Positions 34,142-42,539 of a DNA stretch of 64,000 nt are shown piece by piece; position 1 is the stretch's first letter, and each line of letters starts with the position of its first letter. Below the pieces are notes generated by a model that was given only the letters and a program-made list of their open reading frames with translations, was not told where the DNA came from and ran no database searches. Source of the stretch: Alphaproteobacteria bacterium BRH_c36 (GTDB taxonomy: Bacteria; Pseudomonadota; Alphaproteobacteria; Rhizobiales; Hyphomicrobiaceae); assembly GCA_001516065.1 (NCBI GenBank), contig LOEV01000123.1, positions 1 to 64,000 of the forward strand. Reading direction: 5' to 3'. Both the position numbers and the translations under genes were made by a program.

Positions 34142-35161
34142 TTATTCGTCATGCGATCCGCCTATCTCAATCAGACCGCGATCGGCCATGTCGAGGACGA
34201 GATCCGCAATCCAGCGCTGCGCCTTTTGCACGTCCTTCTTGGTAGCGGGCGCGCCGCCCGTCAGCTCCTGCTCGATCATTCTCCTGGCTCTCGAAGAGAC
34301 ACCGCCCAATGCGGCCTCAACGACCTCAGGCTGGGCATCCTTGAGCGCCATGATCGTGACTTCGGAGGGTACTTCGTCGAACAGTTTGGCACGCGCTTCC
34401 GGCGCGAGTTTTACGATGTCGTCGAATACGAACAGAAGGCCCCTGACAAGCTTGGCTCCCTTCGGGTTGACCGCCTCGATGCTCTTGAGTGCCTCGTCCA
34501 TCTGCTGTTTTTCAAGCTTGTTGAGGACGGAAGCCAGTTTGGCCTGAAGGTTGGTATCACCATCGGAGGTGACACCGGACAAAAGGTTTTCCGCAAGGAT
34601 TTCCTCCAGCAGCGCTGCGGCGGCGTCGGTCATCGGCTTAAGCGCCAGCATTCTTCGCATCACGCTATTGCGTTGCGCGGCCGGCATCTGTGCGACCACC
34701 GAGGCGGCAAGATCCGGGGCAACCATGGAAAGGACATATGCGACGGTCTGGGAATTCTCCTGCATCAGGAATTTCGCGACATTCGCCCCAGGGGTCCTCG
34801 ACAGGCGCGGCCAGAGCGTCTTGCCCGACGACCCGTTGACCGTCTCGAGAATCTGGGCTGCGTCCTCTTCGGAAACGACCCCCGAAATGAGTTCTTGTGC
34901 CTGCCCAGGCGTCGCGACAAGTCCGATCCCGACTTCGAGCTGCTTCACCAGATCGTCGACAATCCTGTCAAGCACCGGCCGTTCGACCGTCCTCAAGGTG
35001 GATGCCGAACTGGCGACCCGCTTCAACTCGTCGCTATCGAACCTTTTCACAATGCGGTCAGCGAGCGGCTTGCCCATCGCCAGCAACAAAATGGTTGCCT
35101 TCTCCACTCCGGACAGCCGCTGCATCCGGTTCAAGTCGGACGAGCTGTCATCAGTAGCCAT
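34142..35161 (-). CDS. fliG: FliG, flagellar motor switch protein
   Basis: Start at ATG 35161 (MATDDSSSDLNRMQRLSG); the track start is a TTG six codons earlier. 339 aa. N domain binding FliF (GVEKATILLLAMGKPLADRIVKRF), middle domain with the EHPQ-like locus replaced by QENSQTVAYVLSMV, C-terminal torque domain with charged helix (KLFDEVPSEVTIMALKDAQPEVVEAALGGVSSRARRMIEQEL). Interacts with MotA at the stator interface. Sixty-two bases separate it from fliM. Confidence 0.93.
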   Translation of the reverse strand: MATDDSSSDLNRMQRLSGVEKATILLLAMGKPLADRIVKRFDSDELKRVASSASTLRTVERPVLDRIVDDLVKQLEVGIGLVATPGQAQELISGVVSEEDAAQILETVNGSSGKTLWPRLSRTPGANVAKFLMQENSQTVAYVLSMVAPDLAASVVAQMPAAQRNSVMRRMLALKPMTDAAAALLEEILAENLLSGVTSDGDTNLQAKLASVLNKLEKQQMDEALKSIEAVNPKGAKLVRGLLFVFDDIVKLAPEARAKLFDEVPSEVTIMALKDAQPEVVEAALGGVSSRARRMIEQELTGGAPATKKDVQKAQRWIADLVLDMADRGLIEIGGSHDE

Positions 35162-35207
35162 CGCTGCCCCAGTTCGCAATGAGCCAAGACCTGTCGTCGG
35201 CCAAAGT

Positions 35208-35289
35208 CACACTAGTACCGCCGATCAGAAGTCCCTGCATCATGCCATTCAAACACCGTCATGGACTTCTGATCGAAAAGCGGCACTAG
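35208..35289. repeat. CTAG-type palindromic element, copy 4
   Basis: Bounded by CACACTAG and GGCACTAG. Stem CGATCAGAAGTCC / GGACTTCTGATCG around a 28-base loop containing CATGCCATTCAAACACCG. The outer GTACCGC / AAGCGGC arms also pair in part. Loop sequence differs from the other copies, so family membership rests on ends and architecture. Confidence 0.55.
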
Positions 35290-35314
35290 AAACAATATCT
35301 TGCCAGTACCCTTT

Positions 35315-35361
35315 ACTTTCCGAAGTTCGCTCCGGAGGTTGACTCACGAACTTCGGAAAGT
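35315..35361. repeat. CTAG-type palindromic element, copy 5 (lacks CTAG ends)
   Basis: Perfect 15-bp arms ACTTTCCGAAGTTCG / CGAACTTCGGAAAGT around CTCCGGAGGTTGACTCA. The arm core GAAGTTCGCTC matches the left arm of the copy immediately to the right. The flanking CTAG is missing on the right, where the next copy begins six bases later. Confidence 0.6.
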
Positions 35362-35366
35362 GGGTG

Positions 35367-35442
35367 CTTGTGTGATTCAGATTCAGAAGTTCGCTCTGAA
35401 CCTAGCCGCAGGTGGTAGCGAACTTCTGAATCATCACACTAG
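35367..35442. repeat. CTAG-type palindromic element, copy 6 (best preserved)
   Basis: Perfect 15-bp arms ATTCAGAAGTTCGCT / AGCGAACTTCTGAAT, loop CTGAACCTAGCCGCAGGTGGT, outer arms TTGTGTGAT and ATCATCACACTAG. This copy ends six bases before the stop codon of the lytic transglycosylase gene, so it may also act as its 3' end. Confidence 0.75.
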
Positions 35443-35447
35443 GATTG

Positions 35448-36320
35448 CTACGGCAGAGAGCTTGCCCGGAGCTTGCCAACAATGTCATCCGCCGTATTGC
35501 GCGCCTCGGTGACGGTGGCAGCCCAGCCTCTTTCGTCGTGTACTTTCTTGTGCGCGGTGGCGGCTGACCCAAGTTGAACCGGTGCTCGTGAAGCGCACGC
35601 CTCGCCAACGCCGCGGATATCGGGCAGGCCGACTTTGCCATTGCCGTTACATCGCGCTTGGGGCTCATCACAAAATCGACTCGCGGCCGGCGTCCAAGCA
35701 CCGACACCTGCGGCAACAAGTTTCTTTATGACCGCGCAAACGTATCTCTTCTGGGCCTTGAAATTCTTCTTTCCCGCATGATAGCGCGCGACCGCCATCG
35801 TCCAGTTGCGTTCCTCCTCATAAAGCTGTTTGAGAAATCTGGCCGCATAATCAACGTTGCGTTCAGGATCGAGCATCTCGGAGACCGAGGAGAAATGCTG
35901 CTTGTGGTAATGATGGTTGATCTGCATGCAGCCTATATCGATCAGCTTTATGCCACGACGTCGGGCTTGGGAGAACAGTTTCAGCGCTTGCTGCGGGCTG
36001 AGATCGTAATGCGATTGGCCGGCAATGTTCAGGGCATTGGGGCGCAAGCCGTCGCCGCGGCCGGTTTCCGTCTGTCCAACTGCATGAAGGACTTCGGCTG
36101 GAACCCCGTGCCTGCGCGCTGAACGATCAATCTCTCGTTCGCAGTCGGTCGCCGCTGCAGGCGGCGCAAACCACAATGTGCTAGACAACAACACTGCGAG
36201 GATTGCGCGTGCCGGCCAACATGCCGGGCTCGACGGGTTCGGTTTTGGCGGTATTGTTCGAGTGACCGGCAGTGTCTTTCGAGTCGTCCCGTTCCCTACC
36301 TGAACCTGTGGTGTCTGCAT
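35448..36320 (-). CDS. lytic transglycosylase (SLT domain), flagellar-cluster type
   Basis: SLT domain at about residues 80-210: catalytic glutamate in VGQTETGRGDGLRP, then NIAGQSHYDLSPQQAL, IDIGCMQINHHYH and AVARYHAGKK. A hydrophobic segment (ACWPARAILAVLLSSTLWFAPPAAAT) acts as signal or anchor, but no start lies close to it. I use ATG 36320 with GGAG upstream, giving 290 aa; the track start is 36365. Either way the 5' end overlaps fliK by about 140 bp in another frame. It probably clears peptidoglycan for rod or motor assembly, as fits its place. Confidence 0.8.
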   Translation of the reverse strand: MQTPQVQVGNGTTRKTLPVTRTIPPKPNPSSPACWPARAILAVLLSSTLWFAPPAAATDCEREIDRSARRHGVPAEVLHAVGQTETGRGDGLRPNALNIAGQSHYDLSPQQALKLFSQARRRGIKLIDIGCMQINHHYHKQHFSSVSEMLDPERNVDYAARFLKQLYEEERNWTMAVARYHAGKKNFKAQKRYVCAVIKKLVAAGVGAWTPAASRFCDEPQARCNGNGKVGLPDIRGVGEACASRAPVQLGSAATAHKKVHDERGWAATVTEARNTADDIVGKLRASSLP

Positions 36321-37770
36321 TGCCATCTCCGCGCCCCCCAGTGGTATTCCTGCCCGTCGCATCACCCCGCAACTGTTGATCAGGCTGGTTTCGCACCTGT
36401 TCCAGATCGGTGCGATGAACTTTCAATTCGTCGAGCGTGTAGCCTGCGTTCTTCAGGGCTGCCTCGATGCTGTCGCGTTCGTTATTGATGGCATCGAGCG
36501 CGGATTGTGTGTCCGCCGAGAGGCTGACCGAGAGTTCCTGGCCGCGCAAAGAGAGACGCACAGTGAGCGCGCCCAGTGAAGCGGGCTGCAGCCCGACCTC
36601 CAGGATGCGCACAACGTTGCCGCCGATCGGGGACGATGGCTGCAGCGTCGCCACCTTCGAGGGCGCCGCGGGTGCGGCTGGTGGCGCTAGTGGCGCGACT
36701 TCACGAGCGATCCTCTTCGTCAACTGCTGAGCGAAGCCGTCAACGCCCGAGTTGCTCTCCAGCGCGATGGGGCTGTCTTCCATTCTTACCGACTTGATAT
36801 CTTCTGTCATTTCGTCCCGTGGGGCGCGGACAGGGGCAGAAGCTTGGAGCAGCGCCGGGACCGGGGCGGAGGCAGAGGCAGACGCCTGGCCCGGGGCAGA
36901 AGCTTGGGACTGGAGCGGGGCAGGCGCGGGGGCAGAATCATGGAGCGGAGCAAAGGCAGAGCCAGCGACCCTTTTCGGTGCATTCCCGACGACCAACGGT
37001 CGATCCGCGATGGGAGGCTCGGGTTCAGGCGATTGCAACGACCACGGCTCGAACGCCCCCCGCTTGTCCAAACCCCACAGCGGCAATGTCGGCATGTGCT
37101 TTTCCTGCCGCCGGACATGGATTTCAAGCACGGCTGAATTGGAATCCTGCCAACCAGTGACTCCTTTGCGATTGGACGGAAGGAAATGATGCTCAAGAAG
37201 CTCACCGAGCGCGGAGGCAACCTCGGGCAGCGCATTACGGGCATGACCTGCCGGCGATGCGGCGTCGCCGGTCGCCAGCAGAGCGGTACTCGCGTGGCTG
37301 GACTCTTCGGCGCGCACTGGCGGCGATGGCATCGTGAGGCTCATCTCCAGCTTCGGCTCCAGTGTCTTCAAAGGAACTGGAAAAATGCTCCCGGGGTGGG
37401 ATTGCGCTTGCGGGATCGGGAAATTCGCTGCAGCGCGCAGGGCTGCTGTCTCGACGTCAACAGTGCCGGAGAATCGCTCGTTCGCATCTATCATGCGGCC
37501 GCGAATGGCAAAATCTGGACCCGACCGGCCTTCGACCCCGGGACCGCCCTTGATCTCCACACCCTGCGCATCGCCGGCACTCTTCGAACGTTGGATTTCC
37601 AGGTCCTCGACTGGCCACTGTTGACGCTTTACGAACTCCTCGACCGCCTTGGAGAACTCTTCCCCCAAGGCATCGTTCAGGCGCGCGCCCGCGGGCGACT
37701 GCGCCTTCTTCGGGCTTGCGTTGTTTGCAAGGGCGTTGAGATTTTCCGGCAGTCGGCTCTCGAGGCTCAT
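36181..37770 (-). CDS. fliK: FliK/MotD flagellar hook-length control protein
   Basis: 529 aa; the start ATG overlaps the motC stop. The C-terminal Flg_hook domain is clear (VVRILEVGLQPASLGALTVRLSLRGQELSVSLSADTQSALDAINNERDSIEAAL), then an acidic/asparagine tail. The N-terminal two-thirds are low complexity, with an Ala-Pro-Ser-Gln tract (about residues 275-315) encoded by near-identical tandem units, including GGGGCAGAAGCTTGG twice. In rhizobia this gene was called motD before being recognised as FliK. It measures hook length and triggers the export switch through FlhB. Confidence 0.88.
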   Translation of the reverse strand: MSLESRLPENLNALANNASPKKAQSPAGARLNDALGEEFSKAVEEFVKRQQWPVEDLEIQRSKSAGDAQGVEIKGGPGVEGRSGPDFAIRGRMIDANERFSGTVDVETAALRAAANFPIPQAQSHPGSIFPVPLKTLEPKLEMSLTMPSPPVRAEESSHASTALLATGDAASPAGHARNALPEVASALGELLEHHFLPSNRKGVTGWQDSNSAVLEIHVRRQEKHMPTLPLWGLDKRGAFEPWSLQSPEPEPPIADRPLVVGNAPKRVAGSAFAPLHDSAPAPAPLQSQASAPGQASASASAPVPALLQASAPVRAPRDEMTEDIKSVRMEDSPIALESNSGVDGFAQQLTKRIAREVAPLAPPAAPAAPSKVATLQPSSPIGGNVVRILEVGLQPASLGALTVRLSLRGQELSVSLSADTQSALDAINNERDSIEAALKNAGYTLDELKVHRTDLEQVRNQPDQQLRGDATGRNTTGGRGDGNADTTGSGRERDDSKDTAGHSNNTAKTEPVEPGMLAGTRNPRSVVV

Positions 37771-38984
37771 AAGTCCAGCTCCGCCAAATATTTGTCGATC
37801 ATTCCCAATGTCTTCCGACTGGACGACAGTGCCTCGTTTTCAGCCTTGCCCTCGTCCGCCCCTGGCGCCGTTTGCGTCGAAGCCGGCTCATCAGGCTGCC
37901 TGCTCGTGATCTCAGCAGCGTCCGTGTTTTTCGCTATCGAATCGATTAACCGGTTCGCCGCCTCGGCCAGTTCGCGCTCGCGCTTCTCTAAGCGCGACGT
38001 GTTGACACCGGCAAGAGCGGCGACCCCGGCCTCGAAGTCATCGGTAAGTATGAGTGTCGCGGCAGCATAGACCCCGGAAGCATTGACGTCCGTTCCGCCC
38101 GCGGGAGGAAGTGCCGACATCCTGTCGAGCGCCAGCCTTGCCGTAGCGATGTGGCCCAGCGCCAGACTTTCCTTGATGACGCTGGAGAGCAGTGCCTGCT
38201 GCTTGTCGATCGCGAGCAGCGAGAGAACGCTTTCGAAGAATTTTGCGCGCGGGGGGGAACTGCCATAGTCATGCTCCGCGAGTGCGACACCGATTTGCGA
38301 CAGCAGGCCATCCGCGTAGAGCGAGTTCGGGAACCTGCGAAGATAACGCGTGGCCAGGGCTTCGAAACGTTTCAGTTCGCCCATCGACGCCATCGCCGGC
38401 GCATGCCTGCGAAGGGAGGCTTCCTCGACGATCGTCCCCGGCGACAGCAGACACGCTTCATCGAGGAGCGCGTAGGCTTCATTTGAATTCATGGCCCCGC
38501 TGACCAGCGCCTTGACCAGTGAAACGTGCCCACCCAGGCTCGGCTCCAGCTTGCGGTGATCGATGTCCTTGAAGTACCTGTGCGCCTCCGCCTTGCGGCC
38601 TTCCGCAAACGCAAGGGTCGCAGCCCCCAGAGGCAGGTAAGGCTGCGCCAGCAGCTTTGCCTCAACCAGTTTCTTCAGGATGTCGGGAGGACCTCCGCTC
38701 AACACCAGTTTTATCACAGCCCGTGCGTTGCGAGGATTGTCGGGCCATACTGCCTTGTCAGCCGAGAGCAACGCATTACTCGTTTCAACGAGCCGCGCCT
38801 GGAGGGTCGCCAATGCGGCGCGGTCGCCATGAAGGATTTTGTTGTGTTCAACGCTGAGCGAGTGGACCAGTCGATAGGGTTCAGCCGGTGGATCTTTGCT
38901 GATCGCAATGGATGGCGACGCGAGCCCAAAACAAATGACGAGCAAAATGCCCGCACTCCGGAATTGTGCTGGACAACCGATCAT
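37767..38984 (-). CDS. motC: MotC, periplasmic motility protein
   Basis: 405 aa, signal peptide (FRSAGILLVICFGLASPSIAI), then helical repeats resembling TPR units and a conserved start PYRLVHSLSVEHNKILHGDRAAL. MotC is a rhizobial-type periplasmic protein that binds MotB and is needed for motor rotation; MotE is its dedicated chaperone. The C-terminal 60 residues are acidic and disordered-looking. Coupled by four-base overlaps to motB before and fliK after, as in Sinorhizobium motB-motC-motD. Confidence 0.92.
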   Translation of the reverse strand: MIGCPAQFRSAGILLVICFGLASPSIAISKDPPAEPYRLVHSLSVEHNKILHGDRAALATLQARLVETSNALLSADKAVWPDNPRNARAVIKLVLSGGPPDILKKLVEAKLLAQPYLPLGAATLAFAEGRKAEAHRYFKDIDHRKLEPSLGGHVSLVKALVSGAMNSNEAYALLDEACLLSPGTIVEEASLRRHAPAMASMGELKRFEALATRYLRRFPNSLYADGLLSQIGVALAEHDYGSSPPRAKFFESVLSLLAIDKQQALLSSVIKESLALGHIATARLALDRMSALPPAGGTDVNASGVYAAATLILTDDFEAGVAALAGVNTSRLEKRERELAEAANRLIDSIAKNTDAAEITSRQPDEPASTQTAPGADEGKAENEALSSSRKTLGMIDKYLAELDL

Positions 38985-40129
38985 TTCTGCCTCTTGCGCA
39001 GCAGTACTTCGATTCTCCGGTTAACCGCTGCGTCGGGTGCATTCTCGTCCCTGAGCATGCGGTCCGCATATCCCTCGATTCGGTCGAAGCGCTGCTCTTC
39101 GACACCGGCGAGCATGAGCGCGCTGTAGGCGGTGTAGGCGCGCGCCATCGACAATCGCCAATTGTCGTTGTCGGTGGTTCGGAACGGCCTTCCATCGGTA
39201 TGGCCGCGCACCACGATCGGCCCGTCCATCGATTTCAGTATCCCGCCGATCTTCGCCATCAATTCGCTCATGCGCTTTTCCGGTTCGGCGGATGCGGTTG
39301 CAAACATCTCGAAGTCCGACTTGTCCGTAAGACTGACGAGAATGCCCTCAGGCACGATGGATATCTCGACGTTAGGAAGCTCGCTGGCCTCGACGCCGCC
39401 GGTTGCCTTTCTGAGTTCTTCGGCAAGTTTCCTGGCTTCCTCTTTCACTGCTTCGCTGGGCGTCTTTCCTTCATGCTGCAGCAGCGAACCGGCTGCGGAC
39501 GGCACGTCGGCGGCATGGTCTTTTGCGACTTCGCTCGCAGGGTCGCTCCGGGGGGACTTCGGCTCCGGCTCGTTCGAGATGGCGTCATTGGCCATTGCCA
39601 GGGTTTCGCTGCGGAAAACCGGATCGAACGGATCGCGGAACGCCTTGCCTTTGTCGATTGCAGGCCCGCCGCCCTTTGCTTCCGTTTGCGCGCTCAGGCC
39701 GGTGCCGCTGGGCTCCACCTTCTGCGATAATCTGCGGATCGCGTCATAGGGATCGGCAAGATGCGGGCGGACGATCTTCTCTGGCCCACCATCGAGCGTC
39801 CCTGGATCCTCGCCGCTATTGTTTGCGCGTCCCTCGGGCTCTTGATTCACCGTCTCTTTATCGACGATGACCTCGCCATCGACAGCGCGGATTCCCTTCT
39901 CAAGCGGCTGGATGTCGGTCAGTTCGATGGGATTGAAATAAGTCGCTATCTGCTTCTTGGTGGCAAGATCAGTCGCGTTCGTCAGCCACAGAACCAGGAA
40001 CAGCGCCATCATTGCGGTCATGAAGTCGGCAAAAGCGATTTTCCAGGCCGTGCTGCCGTGGCCATCCTCATGACCGTGCCCCCGGCGCCGAACGATGATG
40101 ATCTCGCTTGCGGCGACATCCTCGCTCAT
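38981..40129 (-). CDS. motB: MotB, flagellar stator protein
   Basis: 382 aa. The single membrane helix with the proton-carrying aspartate is seen in WKIAFADFMTAMMALFLVLWL (about residues 29-49), then a long periplasmic linker and an OmpA-like peptidoglycan-binding domain (IVVRGHTDGRPFRTTDNDNWRLSMARAYT... AVNRRIEVLL). The linker is longer than in E. coli MotB, as usual for rhizobial MotB which contacts MotC. Partner MotA is encoded 12 kb away at 52.5 kb. Confidence 0.95.
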   Translation of the reverse strand: MSEDVAASEIIIVRRRGHGHEDGHGSTAWKIAFADFMTAMMALFLVLWLTNATDLATKKQIATYFNPIELTDIQPLEKGIRAVDGEVIVDKETVNQEPEGRANNSGEDPGTLDGGPEKIVRPHLADPYDAIRRLSQKVEPSGTGLSAQTEAKGGGPAIDKGKAFRDPFDPVFRSETLAMANDAISNEPEPKSPRSDPASEVAKDHAADVPSAAGSLLQHEGKTPSEAVKEEARKLAEELRKATGGVEASELPNVEISIVPEGILVSLTDKSDFEMFATASAEPEKRMSELMAKIGGILKSMDGPIVVRGHTDGRPFRTTDNDNWRLSMARAYTAYSALMLAGVEEQRFDRIEGYADRMLRDENAPDAAVNRRIEVLLRKRQK

Positions 40130-40755
40130 GCCGAAGCCTCCTCAACGCGCTTCACCCAGTTGCCGATCTGCGTTCGAAAGAGGCTCGTGTCGACCTGAAC
40201 CGTGAGTTCTGGATCGCTCTCATCGGCCGTCGCGGTCAGCTGCCAGCGTTCAGGGAGCCGTTGCTGCAATGCGCCGATCAGCGCGGCAGGACCCGTCACG
40301 CGCAAATGGACATCACGAGTATCCTGATTCATTGCCATGATGCTTTCCGCAAGATCGTCTACCGCCAAGGCTCGCATCTGCGTATCGATGAAGGGGAGGA
40401 CGCTGCGCGCAGCGTCCCGCGCCAGATCCTCCCTGATCCTGTCGATCGCCTGGGTCAGATCTTCGACGAGCCGGGCTCCGCACCTTTCCGCGAATTCCAA
40501 CTCCGCGGCCGCGAGTTGAATGCGCGTCTCCTCGTCGCGTTGGCTGAGCACGACCTCGAACTGCGCCGTCGCTGCCTGATAACCCGCCTCATAGCCGTTA
40601 TCATGAGACCGCTGCAGATCAGCTTCGGTCAGGACGTTGACCGACTTCGCCGCGGGCTTCTGCGGCTCCTCGTCCTTCGCCCATGCAAGCGCGTTGCCGC
40701 CTTCAGCTGCGGTATCGAATTCTTCAAGAACCATGAAGGCGGGTGTAAACCTCAT
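40126..40755 (-). CDS. fliH: FliH-like flagellar export stator protein
   Basis: Start at ATG 40755, overlapping the fliF stop; the track adds eight codons. 209 aa. A charged helical or coiled-coil middle (NGYEAGYQAATAQFEVVLSQRDEETRIQL) with the G-x3-G-x3-A spacing seen in FliH, then a C-terminal domain (VHLRVTGPAALIGALQQRLPERWQL... VQVDTSLFRTQIGNWVKRVEE) like the FliI-binding end of FliH/YscL. Sequence identity in this family is low, so the call also rests on its site between fliF and motB. Confidence 0.72.
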   Translation of the reverse strand: MRFTPAFMVLEEFDTAAEGGNALAWAKDEEPQKPAAKSVNVLTEADLQRSHDNGYEAGYQAATAQFEVVLSQRDEETRIQLAAAELEFAERCGARLVEDLTQAIDRIREDLARDAARSVLPFIDTQMRALAVDDLAESIMAMNQDTRDVHLRVTGPAALIGALQQRLPERWQLTATADESDPELTVQVDTSLFRTQIGNWVKRVEEASA

Positions 40756-42392
40756 GTGGCAGCCTCTTTCCTGATCCACTGCTTCAGAACTTCCACAATC
40801 TGCTCTTCCTCGATTTCAACGAGCTTTTCGAGCCGATCCTTGGGAGACAGCGACCGGCCGGTATCCGGGCCAGACAGGTGGGCAAGGCCGTTGTTGATTG
40901 CCGCGCCTGCGCCCTCGCCGTTCGGCAGCATGGGCGCCTGCGAATTCTCGTTCTCGCTGTCGAGCGCGACCGGCGGCGGAGCCTGCGAGAGGGCGGCCAC
41001 AGCTGGCCTCAGACCAAACCACACGACCATGGCGACGACTGCGAGCGCGGCGAGGGCGTTGATAATCGTTCCGATGTTTCGAAGCAGATGGTCGAGGATT
41101 GAAAGGTCCGAGATCGGCGCCAGACCTTCGGCATCGTCGAGGAAGTCGATCGCAGAGATCTGTATCCTGTCGCCGCGATCTTCTTTGACCCCGGTCGCCG
41201 CCGAGACGATTCTGGACAGCTCTTCGAGCTGCAATGAAACCTGCTCTTCGCTCGCGGAGCCGCCGAGGCTTTCCACGAGCCGCTTCTTGTTGACGATAAC
41301 CGCCATTGTCAGTGACTCGATGCGATATCCGTTACTCTCCGTCTGGACCCGGCGCGAGTTCAGCTCATAGTTGGTCATCTCCTCGCGGCGCTCCTCCTGC
41401 CTGCGGCTCTGATCCCCGTTTGTGTTGTCGCCGTCCTCGGCGGGAATATTCTGCTCGACGCCGACTGCCGGATTGGAGGCCTTGTTTTCCGTCTTGCCTT
41501 CCTCGCGAACGACCTTGACCGAGCGCTCGACCCGCGATTCTGGATCAAATGTCTGTTCGTTCGTTTGCTTCTTGTCGGTGTTCAGTTGGAGCGCGACGCT
41601 GATCTGGTAGTTGCCGAGGCCGAGGTGGGGCGCCAAAGTATTGCCAGCCGCCTCTTCGAGCTGACTGCTCATGTTCTTTTCGAGTTCGAGCATGTTGCCC
41701 GGCGCCGCTATCGACGAGTCCCCGACAGCTGCCAGGACAGAACCCTCGGTGCTGAGAACCGATACCTGATCGAGCGACATTCCCGGCACGGCGGCGGCAA
41801 CGAGATGGCGAATGGCCTGGGTCCCGTTAAATACACTCGTTGGCCCGGCAAGCCTGACAACGACGGACGCAGAAGGCGGACGCTGTTTGCGGCGAAAGGA
41901 ACCGGGATCAGGCAGAACCAGATGAACGCGGGCGGCCTGAATGCCTGCCATGGACTGGACGGTCCGCGAGATTTCACCCTCAAGCGCCCTGACCCGCGTT
42001 ACCTCCTGCATGAACGAGGTCAGCCCCATCGATCCGAGCTGATCGAACAGCTCATAGCCGCTGGATGCACTGCTCGGAAGGCCCTGTTGCGCAAGCAGCA
42101 TGCGGGCGCGTGCGGTGGTGCCGTACTGCACGAAAATGCTCTTACCTTCCGCGCTGACATCGAACTGAACGCCGGCCCTTTCGAGGGCCCCCGAAATGCG
42201 GCCAACGTCCTGCGTCTCCAATCCGCTGTAGAGAACCTCCATGGTCGGCCGGCTCAGATAGTAGGCGCTGCCGCCCACGGCGAGGATGACGGCAAGCCCG
42301 ATCGCGGCGAGCGCGCCGAGGCGGCGTCCACCGAGTTGCTGTAGGCTGCCGAGTAGCAGCGAAAATTGCTCTTGCCCCATTGCCGAAGACAC
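40752..42392 (-). CDS. fliF: FliF, flagellar MS-ring protein
   Basis: 546 aa (GTG start; an ATG four codons on is equally possible). Two membrane helices flank a large periplasmic part: LAAIGLAVILAVGGSAYYL (~25-45) and LRNIGTIINALAALAVVAMVVWFGL (~440-465). The YscJ-like ring domain is seen in MEVLYSGLETQDVGRISGALERAGVQFDVSAEG and VTRVRALEGEISRTVQSMAGIQAARVHLVLP. The C-terminal tail (KLVEIEEEQIVEVLKQWIRKE) binds FliG. Leads a tight fliF-fliH-motB-motC-fliK-transglycosylase run. Confidence 0.95.
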   Translation of the reverse strand: MSSAMGQEQFSLLLGSLQQLGGRRLGALAAIGLAVILAVGGSAYYLSRPTMEVLYSGLETQDVGRISGALERAGVQFDVSAEGKSIFVQYGTTARARMLLAQQGLPSSASSGYELFDQLGSMGLTSFMQEVTRVRALEGEISRTVQSMAGIQAARVHLVLPDPGSFRRKQRPPSASVVVRLAGPTSVFNGTQAIRHLVAAAVPGMSLDQVSVLSTEGSVLAAVGDSSIAAPGNMLELEKNMSSQLEEAAGNTLAPHLGLGNYQISVALQLNTDKKQTNEQTFDPESRVERSVKVVREEGKTENKASNPAVGVEQNIPAEDGDNTNGDQSRRQEERREEMTNYELNSRRVQTESNGYRIESLTMAVIVNKKRLVESLGGSASEEQVSLQLEELSRIVSAATGVKEDRGDRIQISAIDFLDDAEGLAPISDLSILDHLLRNIGTIINALAALAVVAMVVWFGLRPAVAALSQAPPPVALDSENENSQAPMLPNGEGAGAAINNGLAHLSGPDTGRSLSPKDRLEKLVEIEEEQIVEVLKQWIRKEAAT

Positions 42393-42477
42393 GCATCAAA
42401 GCTCCACGTTGAATCAGAGCCCAGCGTCGTTGATTTAGCTTGTGCGAGAATGGTCTTGGCTGATCAGATTGCCAGTT

Positions 42478-42505
42478 GAGCCACGCCCGACGCCGGGCGT
42501 GACTC
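42478..42505 (-). terminator. hairpin downstream of flagellin gene
   Basis: GAGCCACGCCCG-ACGC-CGGGCGTGACTC: a 12-bp stem with one mismatch, 35 bases past the flagellin stop and before fliF. Likely the 3' end of the abundant flagellin transcript. No U-run follows. Confidence 0.55.
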
Positions 42506-42539
42506 ATTCGCGTTGTAGTGGCTAACCTTGAATTGAAGT

